Source: a virus. From it: DNA of 64,000 nucleotides. Below are positions 7,314-14,116 of this stretch, in pieces. Position 1 is the first letter of the stretch; each line of letters begins with the position of its first letter. The stretch lies in IMG/VR virus record IMGVR_UViG_3300033996_001430, positions 1 through 64,000 of that record; one strand, given 5' to 3'. The notes under the pieces were generated by a model. The model saw only the letters and a program-made list of their open reading frames with translations. It made no database searches and was not told the DNA's origin. The position numbers and the translations under genes are program-made.

Positions 7314-7360
7314 ATCCGTAGTGAGTTTACGAACGGTAGGATGGAATGAGTAAGTTGATC
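7314..7360. repeat. 47-bp direct repeat, copy 2
   Basis: Same orientation as 4348-4394 with one mismatch over 47 nt. It lies between the secreted-protein cassette and the HNH gene. Confidence 0.85.
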
Positions 7361-7382
7361 CTATAATCTTTAATAACTTTGT

Positions 7383-7413
7383 TTTGATATACAAATAATA
7401 TTAACTATATTTG
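7383..7413 (+). promoter_or_regulatory. Host-type promoter of HNH gene
   Basis: TTTG (7383-7386), 19 nt, then TATATTTG (7406-7413) matches the Bacteroidota consensus exactly. The ATG at 7420 is 6 nt downstream, so the mRNA would be nearly leaderless. Confidence 0.6.
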
Positions 7414-7419
7414 TTTATT

Positions 7420-8220
7420 ATGGAAGATAAAGTTTGTCGTAAATGTGAATTATTACAACCACGAGAAAATTACTATAAGAACATCAGATCAAAAGACGGA
7501 TTAACCATTGATTGTAAATCATGTGTGAAAAGTTATGTGAAAGAAAACAAGACCGATGAGTCCATTAAAATGAGTCAACTTAAAAAGAGGGCTAAGAAAA
7601 GAAATATGGACTTAGAAGATATCATTAAAGAAGATAACATTATTGAAGAATCTAAAAGATTAGGTATGAAATATTGTTATAGTTGTTTAAGAATTTTAGA
7701 TAAGTCTTGTTTCGGTAAACATAAAATATCTTCTGATGGTTTAAATACTGCCTGTAAAGAATGTAGGGTTAAGGTAACTCGCGATTATTATATAAATAAT
7801 GTGGAGACTATCACCAAACAAAAATCTATATACACCAAAAACAATTTGGGACGCATTGTTAAACGTCAATCTAAATACACTAAAAAAAGGATGGCTGAGG
7901 ATCCCATGTTTCGTTTGACCGTTAACCTAAGAAAGAGAATTAAAAACTATATGAAAAGTATCGGGATTAGTCCTAAACTATCTAAAGAAACTCAGGAAAT
8001 GGTTGGTTGTTCACCACAATCACTAAGAGAATATATTGAAAGTAAATTTGTTGGTGGAATGTCGTGGGACAACTATGGTGTTAACGGATGGCACTTGGAT
8101 CACATAATCCCATTGGCTTCCGCAAAAACCAAAGAAGAAATAATTAAACTTAATCACCACACTAACTTACAACCCTTATGGTCCATTGAAAATCTTAAAA
8201 AAGGTTCTAAGATTATTTGA
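7420..8220 (+). CDS. HNH endonuclease with two zinc-ribbon modules
   Basis: Encodes 266 residues from MEDKVCRKC; the TTG nine bases upstream overlaps the promoter. Two CxxC...CxxC ribbons of the same type lie at about residues 5-34 and 80-112. A basic linker and a C-terminal HNH core follow (WHLDHIIPL, NHHTNLQPLW, ENLKKGSK). By family it cleaves double-stranded DNA, as free-standing homing endonucleases do. It is on the opposite strand to the cassette next to it, beside the 47-bp repeat, and may have mobilised this segment. Confidence 0.85.
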   Translation: MEDKVCRKCELLQPRENYYKNIRSKDGLTIDCKSCVKSYVKENKTDESIKMSQLKKRAKKRNMDLEDIIKEDNIIEESKRLGMKYCYSCLRILDKSCFGKHKISSDGLNTACKECRVKVTRDYYINNVETITKQKSIYTKNNLGRIVKRQSKYTKKRMAEDPMFRLTVNLRKRIKNYMKSIGISPKLSKETQEMVGCSPQSLREYIESKFVGGMSWDNYGVNGWHLDHIIPLASAKTKEEIIKLNHHTNLQPLWSIENLKKGSKII

Positions 8221-8363
8221 TCAGGGAAACCAATCTTAATAACTTTCTTCTTAAATGCTCACCCCTGACTTTAAACCTTTTATCTAAATCAGTTAAGAAC
8301 TTATCTAATGATTTGTTTGGTCTCTTCCCTTCTTATTCTTGTTATGGATTCTTGTAAATTCAA
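8213..8363 (-). pseudogene. Decayed leader-peptide/RR-domain gene
   Basis: A TTG at 8361-8363 begins a class A leader (LNLQESITRIRREET) fused in frame to the end of the upstream gene. After a one-base frame change an open stretch continues (SLDKFLTDLDKRFK ... HLRRKLLRL) and stops at 8213. LRRK resembles the start of the RR-domain. I read this as a truncated, frameshifted member of the leader family. Confidence 0.5.
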
Positions 8364-8645
8364 CCTGCCCCTTACATATTTAACAAGTGGCCTTTCATAT
8401 TTCAAATAAGATTCCCAATAATCCGCATCAGGACCAAACTCATATATGTCTGGGAACTTTCTTGATTTAATAAATTCTCTTGTACCATCGTAGATTGCAG
8501 TATCCAAACTCTCACCATAATCAATCAATTCTTTAACATCATTGACCAACCACTCAAGGTCCTCTTGAGTAAGCCTTCTTCGGATATATATTGGTAAATC
8601 AGTTTCTTCCTTTAATACTTTCCTTATGTGTTCCTGTAATCTCAT
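8301..8645 (-). CDS. Leader-peptide protein with RR-domain and a second leader at its C-terminus
   Basis: Encodes 114 residues. The class A leader MRLQEHIRKVLKEE (L-K-E at 11-13) is followed by YIRRRL and a helical body. The last 20 residues (LNLQESITRIRREETKQIIR) are themselves a leader sequence, evidently that of a decayed downstream gene read through after loss of a stop. It overlaps 8642-8992 by 4 nt. Confidence 0.7.
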   Translation of the reverse strand: MRLQEHIRKVLKEETDLPIYIRRRLTQEDLEWLVNDVKELIDYGESLDTAIYDGTREFIKSRKFPDIYEFGPDADYWESYLKYERPLVKYVRGRLNLQESITRIRREETKQIIR

Positions 8646-8992
8646 CTAATTAATACATTATACATTGATGTAATCCTTTCTTGATAGTGTTTGGTTAACT
8701 GTTTGGCTAAACCATCAATTATCTCTTCAGACATTTCTCCACCATAAAAATACTGTCTTACACTTAATGAAGTTAAAAGATCCATTATAACCATTCTTGA
8801 GAACTCTTCTTCTGTTAATAAACCTGGATCTGACTTAAAACTTTTTATAAATATTTTTGACACATAATGTAATGATGACCCAAATTCCTCATCCATCTTT
8901 TCTAAAATCCTTGAAGGTATTCTACGTAACATCATTCTTATGTAGTTAGTCTCCTCCTTTAATACTTTCCTTATTTGTTCCTGTAGATTCAT
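8642..8992 (-). CDS. Leader-peptide protein with RR-domain
   Basis: Encodes 116 residues. Class A leader MNLQEQIRKVLKEE, then MLRRIPSRIL and a helical domain of about 90 residues related to the RR family. Four-base overlaps with both neighbours indicate coupled translation. No catalytic motif is seen. Confidence 0.72.
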   Translation of the reverse strand: MNLQEQIRKVLKEETNYIRMMLRRIPSRILEKMDEEFGSSLHYVSKIFIKSFKSDPGLLTEEEFSRMVIMDLLTSLSVRQYFYGGEMSEEIIDGLAKQLTKHYQERITSMYNVLIR

Positions 8993-9309
8993 TTTTTTAA
9001 ACCTTTATATAGATCCCTTATTATATCATCAAAATAATCGGAAACCTCCGTAACAAATTCTATTTCTTCTTGTTCAGGTAAATCTTCCCATCCCAATTCA
9101 TATGTATTATACATAATTGCTTCCACCGCCCGTAAAGTTAACTCATATTTAAATTGTTTGTAACTTTTTGTTTCAAAAAACACTTGTCGTGAGTTAGTTG
9201 GAAGTAACAATTTAACCACATCTAAATTAATTCTTCTATGAAAGAACTTTGATTCATTAATGGTACCCATCATTGATTGTATTCTTGATATTTGCTCGTG
9301 TAGGTTCAT
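8989..9309 (-). CDS. Leader-peptide protein with RR-domain
   Basis: Encodes 106 residues. Class B leader MNLHEQISRIQSMMGTINES (I-N-E at 17-19) followed by FFHRRINLD. The body (FETKSYKQFKYELTLRAVEA) aligns by eye with 26130-26933 (FESKSLEEFKYKLVKATLEN), so these two form a subfamily. The function is unknown. Confidence 0.75.
   Translation of the reverse strand: MNLHEQISRIQSMMGTINESKFFHRRINLDVVKLLLPTNSRQVFFETKSYKQFKYELTLRAVEAIMYNTYELGWEDLPEQEEIEFVTEVSDYFDDIIRDLYKGLKK
9264..9309. repeat. Leader-coding DNA repeat, copy 1
   Basis: The 46 nt encoding the class B leader are nearly the same as at 9677-9725 and 10511-10559, with a few mismatches. The genes downstream of the leader are unrelated, so the leader module itself is repeated. 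Confidence 0.7.
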
Positions 9310-9725
9310 TGTAATATTATTTGATATTTCATATCGGAAACATATGGAATCATAGATTTGTCCCCTTGTTTTATAAACTTTAATCTATGTTTATGTTCAT
9401 TAAAAGGTTCTAACTTCGGGGCTTCATCTATTTCACCCATAACATATTTATGTGCTTGTGGATAGTTAATGGCATATATTTCTTTACCCTTTGAATACAC
9501 AATTCTAATGTCTTTTTCATTTCCTCCCCATAGTTCTAACTCTTGGGTGTATTTTGGTATATCATTTTTTTTAATAAACCAGCAATGTATTCCTTCATAT
9601 GGTAATTTATTTACTGTACCTTTATTATCAAACTTTTCAGTTCTAATAAAAACATAGTCATCATTGTTTTCACTAATAACCCCCATCATTGATTGTATTC
9701 TTGATATTTGTTCTTGTAGATTCAT
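9306..9725 (-). CDS. Leader-peptide protein, unknown body
   Basis: Encodes 139 residues. Class B leader with I-S-E at 17-19. The body is an alpha/beta domain (HCWFIKKNDIPKY, IRIVYSKGKEIYAI) that I do not recognise. It overlaps both neighbours by 4 nt. The leader DNA is a 49-nt repeat shared with 10212-10559. Confidence 0.7.
   Translation of the reverse strand: MNLQEQISRIQSMMGVISENNDDYVFIRTEKFDNKGTVNKLPYEGIHCWFIKKNDIPKYTQELELWGGNEKDIRIVYSKGKEIYAINYPQAHKYVMGEIDEAPKLEPFNEHKHRLKFIKQGDKSMIPYVSDMKYQIILQ
9677..9725. repeat. Leader-coding DNA repeat, copy 2
   Basis: 49 nt identical to 10511-10559 except for one base, although the encoded proteins differ completely after the leader. Confidence 0.8.
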
Positions 9726-10210
9726 TTGTCCCTTAATATTCTTTTAACTATTGGGTTATTTAAAAACTCTTCCATATCTTTCTTAACTCTTCCTGTATTA
9801 CAAAAAGTGTTATTGAAAAAGTATTCTGGTATTTCATTTGTTTCTTCATCAAATATTTCTGTCCTATACATTTCAGGGACAAGGTACCTTTGTCTTTCTT
9901 CCCACTCTTCCAATCTTTTCCACGCTTCATCCATTGTTGTTAACCCATTTGAATCCAATAACATATTATCAATTTTAATATAAGCATGAACCAAATAATC
10001 CTGAACTATCGTTTCATCCAACTCATCTATCTCTTGAGCCAGTAACAAATAATAATTAACCTTCTTCTTTGGGAACATCTTTCTAATCTTCCCAATAACA
10101 TTATAAACAAAGTAATGACAATATCCATATTGATAATCATAGTTCCCCTTATTCCATTTGGACTCAAGGGTCTCTCTCAATACTTTTCTTATTTGTTCTT
10201 GTAGGTTCAT
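9722..10210 (-). CDS. Leader-peptide protein, possible papain-fold cysteine hydrolase
   Basis: Encodes 162 residues. Class A leader MNLQEQIRKVLRE (L-R-E at 11-13). The body has a Cys in YGYCHYFVYNVI (about 28-39), a His in VHAYIKID and an Asp in LLDSNG. That Cys-His-Asp order and spacing suggests an NlpC/P60 or papain-like hydrolase, as in phage proteins that act on peptide bonds. This is pattern-based and unproven. Confidence 0.55.
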   Translation of the reverse strand: MNLQEQIRKVLRETLESKWNKGNYDYQYGYCHYFVYNVIGKIRKMFPKKKVNYYLLLAQEIDELDETIVQDYLVHAYIKIDNMLLDSNGLTTMDEAWKRLEEWEERQRYLVPEMYRTEIFDEETNEIPEYFFNNTFCNTGRVKKDMEEFLNNPIVKRILRDK

Positions 10211-10211
10211 A

Positions 10212-10559
10212 TTATGACATACTTCTAACTATTTGATTATATTTGTGAACGGCTAATGCTGTTTTTTGTATATTATCCCAATTCCCTTTCCATCCCATTA
10301 ATTTTTCTTCAGGTAATTCTTCCCATTCATACCACGCATTTGTATTTTCAGGTGTGACGATTGATATTAAATCAGGGTTCCATTCACCTCCTGTTTGAGC
10401 ACCTTCAGGTGTATGAACTAGTTTAAATGAATTACCATAGTTCTCGTCCCAATCAATGTAGTATTTTTCACCAAATTTATTTAATATAGGTTGTTCAGCT
10501 TCTTCTTTGATAACCCCCATCATTGATTGTATTCTTGATATTTGTTCTTGTAGGTTCAT
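10212..10559 (-). CDS. Leader-peptide protein, unknown body
   Basis: Encodes 115 residues from MNLQEQISRIQSMMG; four extra upstream codons would overlap the preceding gene. Class B leader with I-K-E at 17-19. The body is small, Trp-rich and acidic. It overlaps nothing downstream but abuts 10210. Confidence 0.68.
   Translation of the reverse strand: MNLQEQISRIQSMMGVIKEEAEQPILNKFGEKYYIDWDENYGNSFKLVHTPEGAQTGGEWNPDLISIVTPENTNAWYEWEELPEEKLMGWKGNWDNIQKTALAVHKYNQIVRSMS
10511..10559. repeat. Leader-coding DNA repeat, copy 3
   Basis: One mismatch over 49 nt with 9677-9725. Confidence 0.8.
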
Positions 10560-10560
10560 A

Positions 10561-10893
10561 TTAGTCTCCACAATTAATGTGAAAGTATTCTTTTATTTTT
10601 TCTCCGTATTTGTCTTTAATATAATTTTCAATATCATTATATATTTCATTCCATAATTTTCCATTATCATCCAAATTTGAAAAATGATTAAAATACATAA
10701 AGTCAATCACCGATTGTATTATACGATCCAATAAGTCTTCACCAGTTATATGTCTACATATATTATCAGGCATATAAACCTCTTTCATTAATCTATAAAA
10801 TTCATTATCAATTACCCCCAATCTTCTTCTGAGATAAATGTTTATCTTTGTTTCCTCTTTGAGTATCCTTCTTATTGTCTCTTGTAGGTTCAT
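10561..10893 (-). CDS. Leader-peptide protein with RR-domain
   Basis: Encodes 110 residues from MNLQETIRRILKEE; this ATG overlaps the upstream stop as TAATG. L-K-E lies at 11-13. The body (IYLRRRLGVID ... PDNICRHI ... MYFNHFSN ... YGEKIKEYF) is clearly paralogous to 10893-11249, the next gene, and more distantly to 662-994. Confidence 0.78.
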   Translation of the reverse strand: MNLQETIRRILKEETKINIYLRRRLGVIDNEFYRLMKEVYMPDNICRHITGEDLLDRIIQSVIDFMYFNHFSNLDDNGKLWNEIYNDIENYIKDKYGEKIKEYFHINCGD

Positions 10894-11249
10894 TACTTTC
10901 TTTTTTTTAAACAATTATCCACATAGTAATTTCTTATCTCATCACCATATTTAGAGTTTACATATTTAACCATATCATCGTATATATTAGGCCAATCTTC
11001 TCCCATATTACTAAAATAATTAAAATACATAGAGTCAATAGATCCCCCGATTATATTTTCAAGTAAGTCTTCTTCATCATTATATTGATGACATATTGTA
11101 TCAGGAGCATAAAAACCTTTACCCAATCTAGATTCAACTTCATAATCCAACATTTCTATTCTTCTCCTAAGAGAGTTGGATAGTTTTCTTTCTTCTTTTA
11201 ATAGTCTCTTTAATGAATTATTTTGACTCTCTGTGATAATAATTTTCAT
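10893..11249 (-). CDS. Leader-peptide protein with RR-domain
   Basis: Encodes 118 residues. Class C leader MKIIITESQ (I-T-E at 5-7), with a second L-K-E at about 17-19. The body (LRRRIEMLDYEV ... PDTICHQY ... MYFNYFSN ... YGDEIRNYY) matches 10561-10893 closely although the leader class differs, so leader and body evolve as separate modules. First gene of the cluster, with a box at 11255-11263. Confidence 0.8.
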   Translation of the reverse strand: MKIIITESQNNSLKRLLKEERKLSNSLRRRIEMLDYEVESRLGKGFYAPDTICHQYNDEEDLLENIIGGSIDSMYFNYFSNMGEDWPNIYDDMVKYVNSKYGDEIRNYYVDNCLKKRK

Positions 11250-11254
11250 ATTAT

Positions 11255-11263
11255 ATAAATATA
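11255..11263 (-). promoter_or_regulatory. TATATTTAT box
   Basis: Exact 9-mer 5 nt upstream of the ATG at 11249; a terminator follows at 11278-11299. Confidence 0.5.
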
Positions 11264-11277
11264 TGTATAAATAAAAA

Positions 11278-11299
11278 ATCCTCCATGTTAGTGGAGGAT
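11278..11299 (-). terminator. Rho-independent terminator
   Basis: Perfect 8-bp stem ATCCTCCA/TGGAGGAT with a T-run on the minus strand. It ends the tRNA-containing transcript. Confidence 0.85.
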
Positions 11300-11306
11300 C
11301 TTTATA

Positions 11307-11399
11307 TTGTCAGGACAGGATTCGAACCTGTAACGTCTCAAACAAATTATGAGCTCTTGAGGTCAACGTCCCTAGCATCTACCGTTCCGCCACCTGACT
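11307..11399 (-). tRNA. Type II (long variable arm) tRNA-like gene, isotype uncertain
   Basis: The acceptor strand AGTCAGG/CCTGACA (first pair mismatched), a leucine-like D arm (TGGCGGAACGGTAGATGC) and a perfect T arm (ACAGG TTCGAAT CCTGT) are clear. About 43 nt lie between the D and T arms, enough for an anticodon arm plus a long variable arm (CTCAA/TTGAG can pair). I cannot place a canonical anticodon stem with U33. It may be a diverged tRNA-Leu or a decayed or intron-bearing tRNA. Confidence 0.6.
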
Positions 11400-11416
11400 A
11401 TTTTGATTTAAATTTT

Positions 11417-11791
11417 CTACATTATATATGGTTGCCACATATTTAGCACCTTTCTTACTCCAACGTTTTCAACTTTTAATATTGTAATATCTCCACTTTC
11501 AATTAACATTTCATCTTCATTACCACCTTTCCACTTTTTGAATACAGGATTATCTACTCGTATGTGATATAAATATCCTTCTTCACCACCTTTCAGTGCC
11601 CTATATTCATTTTTACCAGTCTTTTCGTTCCAATTCATATGAACAGCAAACGAAGCAGCTCTATGGTTAGATGTTGATAAAAAAAGAGGAAATCTGAAAT
11701 CTTGTATTAATGTTTTGCTTCCGTGATAACCTTTAATAAACGTATCTTTTTCTTCGTTTATGAACTCTTCAAATATTTCATTTAATTTCAT
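11417..11791 (-). CDS. Leader-peptide protein, ADP-ribosyltransferase-like
   Basis: Encodes 124 residues. A leader-like start MKLNEIFEEFINEE has I-N-E at 11-13. The body has YHGS (22-25), an S-T-S-type strand LFLSTSNHRAASFA (37-50), YLYHIRVDNP (73-82) and DEMLIESGDITIL (93-105). This order matches the minimal fold of mono-ADP-ribosyltransferases and related NAD-dependent toxins, as in T4 Alt, which is also packaged. The catalytic Glu would be E94 or E98. Substrate unknown. Confidence 0.55.
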   Translation of the reverse strand: MKLNEIFEEFINEEKDTFIKGYHGSKTLIQDFRFPLFLSTSNHRAASFAVHMNWNEKTGKNEYRALKGGEEGYLYHIRVDNPVFKKWKGGNEDEMLIESGDITILKVENVGVRKVLNMWQPYIM

Positions 11792-11804
11792 AATATTATT
11801 TATT

Positions 11805-11813
11805 ATAAATATA
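11805..11813 (-). promoter_or_regulatory. TATATTTAT box
   Basis: Exact 9-mer 13 nt upstream of the ATG at 11791, between this gene and the second tRNA-like gene. Confidence 0.45.
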
Positions 11814-11827
11814 CTATTTTTATTTTG

Positions 11828-11894
11828 TAGTCAGGACAGGATTCGAACCTGCAATCTTCCTTGTTAGGAGCTCTGCCAATTGAGTTACCTGACT
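11828..11894 (-). tRNA. tRNA-like gene with shortened anticodon arm
   Basis: Acceptor stem AGTCAGG/CCTGACT is perfect, the D arm (ACTC..TTGG..GAGC) is near normal and the T arm (GCAGG TTCGAAT CCTGT) is normal. The segment between D and T arms is only 17 nt where about 23 is usual, so the anticodon arm collapses to a 3-4 bp stem around TAACAA. It is either a degenerate tRNA or a tRNA mimic. The acceptor and T arm are nearly the same as in 11307-11399. Confidence 0.55.
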
Positions 11895-11905
11895 ATTTTA
11901 CTATC

Positions 11906-12080
11906 AGCTCTTCGGCATTCTACTCCCCGCAACACGGAATTGTATCTTACTTAGCCCATCGTCAGCGGTATGGGTACCGAAGTTCACTAATAGTTTGAGG
12001 TTGAGAACCTCTGTGTTGTAAAGTAGATTAAATTCTTTCTCTCAACTCCTATTCCTTTCTCAAGGGAACAACACAATATT
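11906..12080. ncRNA. Candidate structured non-coding RNA
   Basis: This non-coding stretch next to the tRNA-like genes is full of pairing elements. CTTCGG (11910-11915) pairs with CCGAAG (11977-11982) and encloses CCCAT/ATGGG (11955-11974). GAGGTT/AACCTC forms a 3-nt-loop hairpin (11997-12011). TGTGTTGT (12012-12019) pairs with ACAACACA (12068-12075). It holds no ORF. I cannot assign it to a known RNA family or strand. Confidence 0.5.
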
Positions 12081-12086
12081 TTATTC

Positions 12087-12320
12087 TCAAACATTTGGTG
12101 TGAAACGTTCTGCCGCCTCCTTGTAGATAGACATCTGAGTCATCATCAAGTGGGTATAAACATTATCACCAACTATCTCGTGAACCATTTTACATTTCTC
12201 TCTAACAACTCCTTCTGTACGGACAAAACCTTGTGGTCCATCTTCTTTCATTTCTCTAACCGCTTGAGCCAATTCCAAGTCAGTCATATCAGAGAATACT
12301 TTTGTTACTTCGTTTTCCAT
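12087..12320 (-). CDS. Hypothetical protein
   Basis: Encodes 77 residues, predicted all-helical and soluble, starting MENEVTKVFSDMTDLELAQAV. No known domain is recognised. It stands alone just upstream of the structured RNA. Confidence 0.6.
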   Translation of the reverse strand: MENEVTKVFSDMTDLELAQAVREMKEDGPQGFVRTEGVVREKCKMVHEIVGDNVYTHLMMTQMSIYKEAAERFTPNV

Positions 12321-12388
12321 AGTTTGTTATTTTGATTTGACAAATCTACAACAAAAATACTCTCAAACAAAATTTATTTTATGTTCAT

Positions 12389-12580
12389 TTATTCACCCTC
12401 ATGTAATTTCTTATTTTTTTGTTCAGCCCAAAGGTCAACTAAAAGGAACAATCCCCACCACTTAACATCAACATATTCTTCAATTTTAGTTCCTGTAAAT
12501 GCTGAAATCAACAATAGTACAAAAAGGTAAAGAGCAACGATTAAGGGAAGTATTCCTATTATTTTTTTGAAAGTTTTCAT
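12389..12580 (-). CDS. Small two-helix membrane protein
   Basis: Encodes 63 residues. An N-terminal helix (about 8-29, IIGILPLIVALYLFVLLLI) and a second hydrophobic stretch (WWGLFLLVDLW) precede a charged tail. It is one of several small membrane proteins in the 12.4-13.2 kb block. Role unknown. Confidence 0.55.
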   Translation of the reverse strand: MKTFKKIIGILPLIVALYLFVLLLISAFTGTKIEEYVDVKWWGLFLLVDLWAEQKNKKLHEGE

Positions 12581-12674
12581 AATATATATTTTTTAGTTAT
12601 TTAGTTTAATTCATCAAATATTTTATAGGTAAAATCTGAATATCTTTTACCGAATGTTGCATATACTAATTATT

Positions 12675-12881
12675 TTAATCTTCTAAATCTAATAACCAAG
12701 TCATTTTATCCAACCAAAAACTAATAGTTGGAAATGCAATAGTAATTATTGCTAACATCCATCCCCATAGTTGCCATCCTATTTCTGTATCACTTTCATT
12801 AGTATATACACCCCAAATACCAATACCCATGATTGTATTTGTTACAATGAATGCTAAAATTCTTTTTAATATCTTTTTCAT
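12675..12881 (-). CDS. Small membrane protein
   Basis: Encodes 68 residues with two hydrophobic helices (about 8-25 and 38-56, the latter Trp/Ile-rich) and a short acidic C-terminus. Function unknown. Confidence 0.55.
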   Translation of the reverse strand: MKKILKRILAFIVTNTIMGIGIWGVYTNESDTEIGWQLWGWMLAIITIAFPTISFWLDKMTWLLDLED

Positions 12882-12895
12882 ATTTTTCTATTGTT

Positions 12896-13066
12896 TTAAT
12901 TTTCAATATGATTGTAAATCAATTTCATTACCCAAGCATTTTCAAGTTCATTTATACCACATACATGACACGCTTCTTCTTCAAGATTGTAATACATAAC
13001 ATTACCGTCTTTATCTTTCATGAAATCCATATTTCTAAGATCTATGATTACGTATTGTCCTTTCAT
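12896..13066 (-). CDS. Small hypothetical protein with CxxC
   Basis: Encodes 56 residues starting MKGQYVIIDLRNMDFM, with a single CHVC motif near residue 33. It ends just upstream of the membrane-protein gene at 12675-12881 and follows 13068-13184 after one base. I found it by reading the minus strand between larger genes. Confidence 0.5.
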   Translation of the reverse strand: MKGQYVIIDLRNMDFMKDKDGNVMYYNLEEEACHVCGINELENAWVMKLIYNHIEN

Positions 13067-13067
13067 T

Positions 13068-13184
13068 CTATTTCTTTTTAAATCGTTTCTCTTGTATCTT
13101 CTCTTTTACTAACCCCACGATCAGTAGTACCAATAAGGTTACGCTTACTATAAGGGTCATCCAATGTATCTCTATTCTATCCAT
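13068..13184 (-). CDS. Tiny single-pass membrane protein
   Basis: Encodes 38 residues (MDRIEIHWMTLIVSVTLLVL then a basic tail). One membrane helix spans about 8-26. Its ATG overlaps the stop of the upstream gene (13186-13184) as TAATG, which supports translation. Confidence 0.5.
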   Translation of the reverse strand: MDRIEIHWMTLIVSVTLLVLLIVGLVKEKIQEKRFKKK

Positions 13185-13354
13185 TACCTTTTTTTATTTT
13201 TTCTGAATATATTACGTTCGTATTCTAAATCCCAAATCCATCTTGTTCTACAAGTCCATACCCACAATCTAACTCTCCACCGATGTCTTAGTTTAACCTT
13301 CCATGGAAGTTTCTCCATTTCTTTGAGTAATCTGTCAACAGTTTTAGTTCTCAT
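13184..13354 (-). CDS. Small basic Trp/Arg-rich protein
   Basis: Encodes 56 residues with an unusual density of Trp and Arg (for example RHRWRVRLWVWTCRTRW). It overlaps 13344-13691 upstream and is coupled to 13068-13184 downstream. The charge suggests nucleic-acid or membrane binding; no family is recognised. Confidence 0.45.
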   Translation of the reverse strand: MRTKTVDRLLKEMEKLPWKVKLRHRWRVRLWVWTCRTRWIWDLEYERNIFRKNKKR

Positions 13355-13691
13355 GTTTCTCTGTGATTTTAATTAACTTAGTTAGACAAGATAATTCAGC
13401 CTCTTCGTAGGTGGGGTGAGAACTCATCATTAAACCATTCTTCAACAGGTTATAACCCAACTCAAGTTTCTTGTCATCAATGGGTTTAATCACTATGCAC
13501 AACCCACTCTCTCTAAACCATCTAAATGCTTGTTGGTATAGTGGTGTATTACATTCACCATCAAAATCCATAGAATCATATAATAACACTTTTTCACCTT
13601 TCATATCTTTGTAATAAGCAAAGCAAGGTTCATCAAATCCAAGTGTTTTGAGTTTCATTGCCAACTCATAGGGTACAAATTCTTTATTCAT
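13344..13691 (-). CDS. Conserved phage protein of unknown function
   Basis: Encodes 115 residues from MNKEFVPYELAMKLKTLGFD. The pattern PYELAxKLKxLGFDEPCFAYY ... QQAFRWFR ... TYEEAELxCLxKLI is one I know from many phage and prophage proteins without assigned function. The ten upstream in-frame residues are probably not translated. Confidence 0.75.
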   Translation of the reverse strand: MNKEFVPYELAMKLKTLGFDEPCFAYYKDMKGEKVLLYDSMDFDGECNTPLYQQAFRWFRESGLCIVIKPIDDKKLELGYNLLKNGLMMSSHPTYEEAELSCLTKLIKITEKHEN

Positions 13692-13959
13692 ATGACAAAT
13701 ATATTGCAATGTTCTTGTCAATCCAAATTTTATTTAGTGATTGATGTCTTATCTCGTTTATGGTATCTGGTCTATATGTTGTATCAGGATTCATTATTAT
13801 GGTCCCAAAGTTGTACACCGTCGTATCTTTCTTCTGTGTCACCATAATTGGTACCAGTTCCCCGTATTGATCCACCCAATATAAATCTTGTGATACCTTT
13901 GGTGAACATCCAATTAGTAGTAATACTATTATTATGTAATTACATATAATCTTCATCAT
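13684..13959 (-). CDS. Small lipoprotein
   Basis: Encodes 91 residues. A signal peptide ends in a lipobox LIGC (Cys18), so the product should be lipid-anchored. The mature part is short, with YWVDQYGELVPI and repeated Thr/Asp. It overlaps its neighbours on both sides. Confidence 0.6.
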   Translation of the reverse strand: MMKIICNYIIIVLLLIGCSPKVSQDLYWVDQYGELVPIMVTQKKDTTVYNFGTIIMNPDTTYRPDTINEIRHQSLNKIWIDKNIAIYLSYE

Positions 13960-14113
13960 CGTTATTATCTATTCTAATATAATTTTCATAATCCTTACAA
14001 TAACATTCAAAACATCTGTATATATCTTTTTCCGTATCAGAGTTGTTATATGTCAAGATAACAAAAACTTCTTCAGATCCGCAATTCATACATTTGTTTT
14101 TTGGTTCTACCAT
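13940..14113 (-). CDS. Small zinc-ribbon-like protein
   Basis: Encodes 57 residues: CMNC (about 8-11) and CFEC (about 35-38) form a likely zinc site, followed by an acidic tail. It overlaps the lipoprotein start by 20 nt. No further family evidence. Confidence 0.55.
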   Translation of the reverse strand: MVEPKNKCMNCGSEEVFVILTYNNSDTEKDIYRCFECYCKDYENYIRIDNNDDEDYM

Positions 14114-14116
14114 ATG

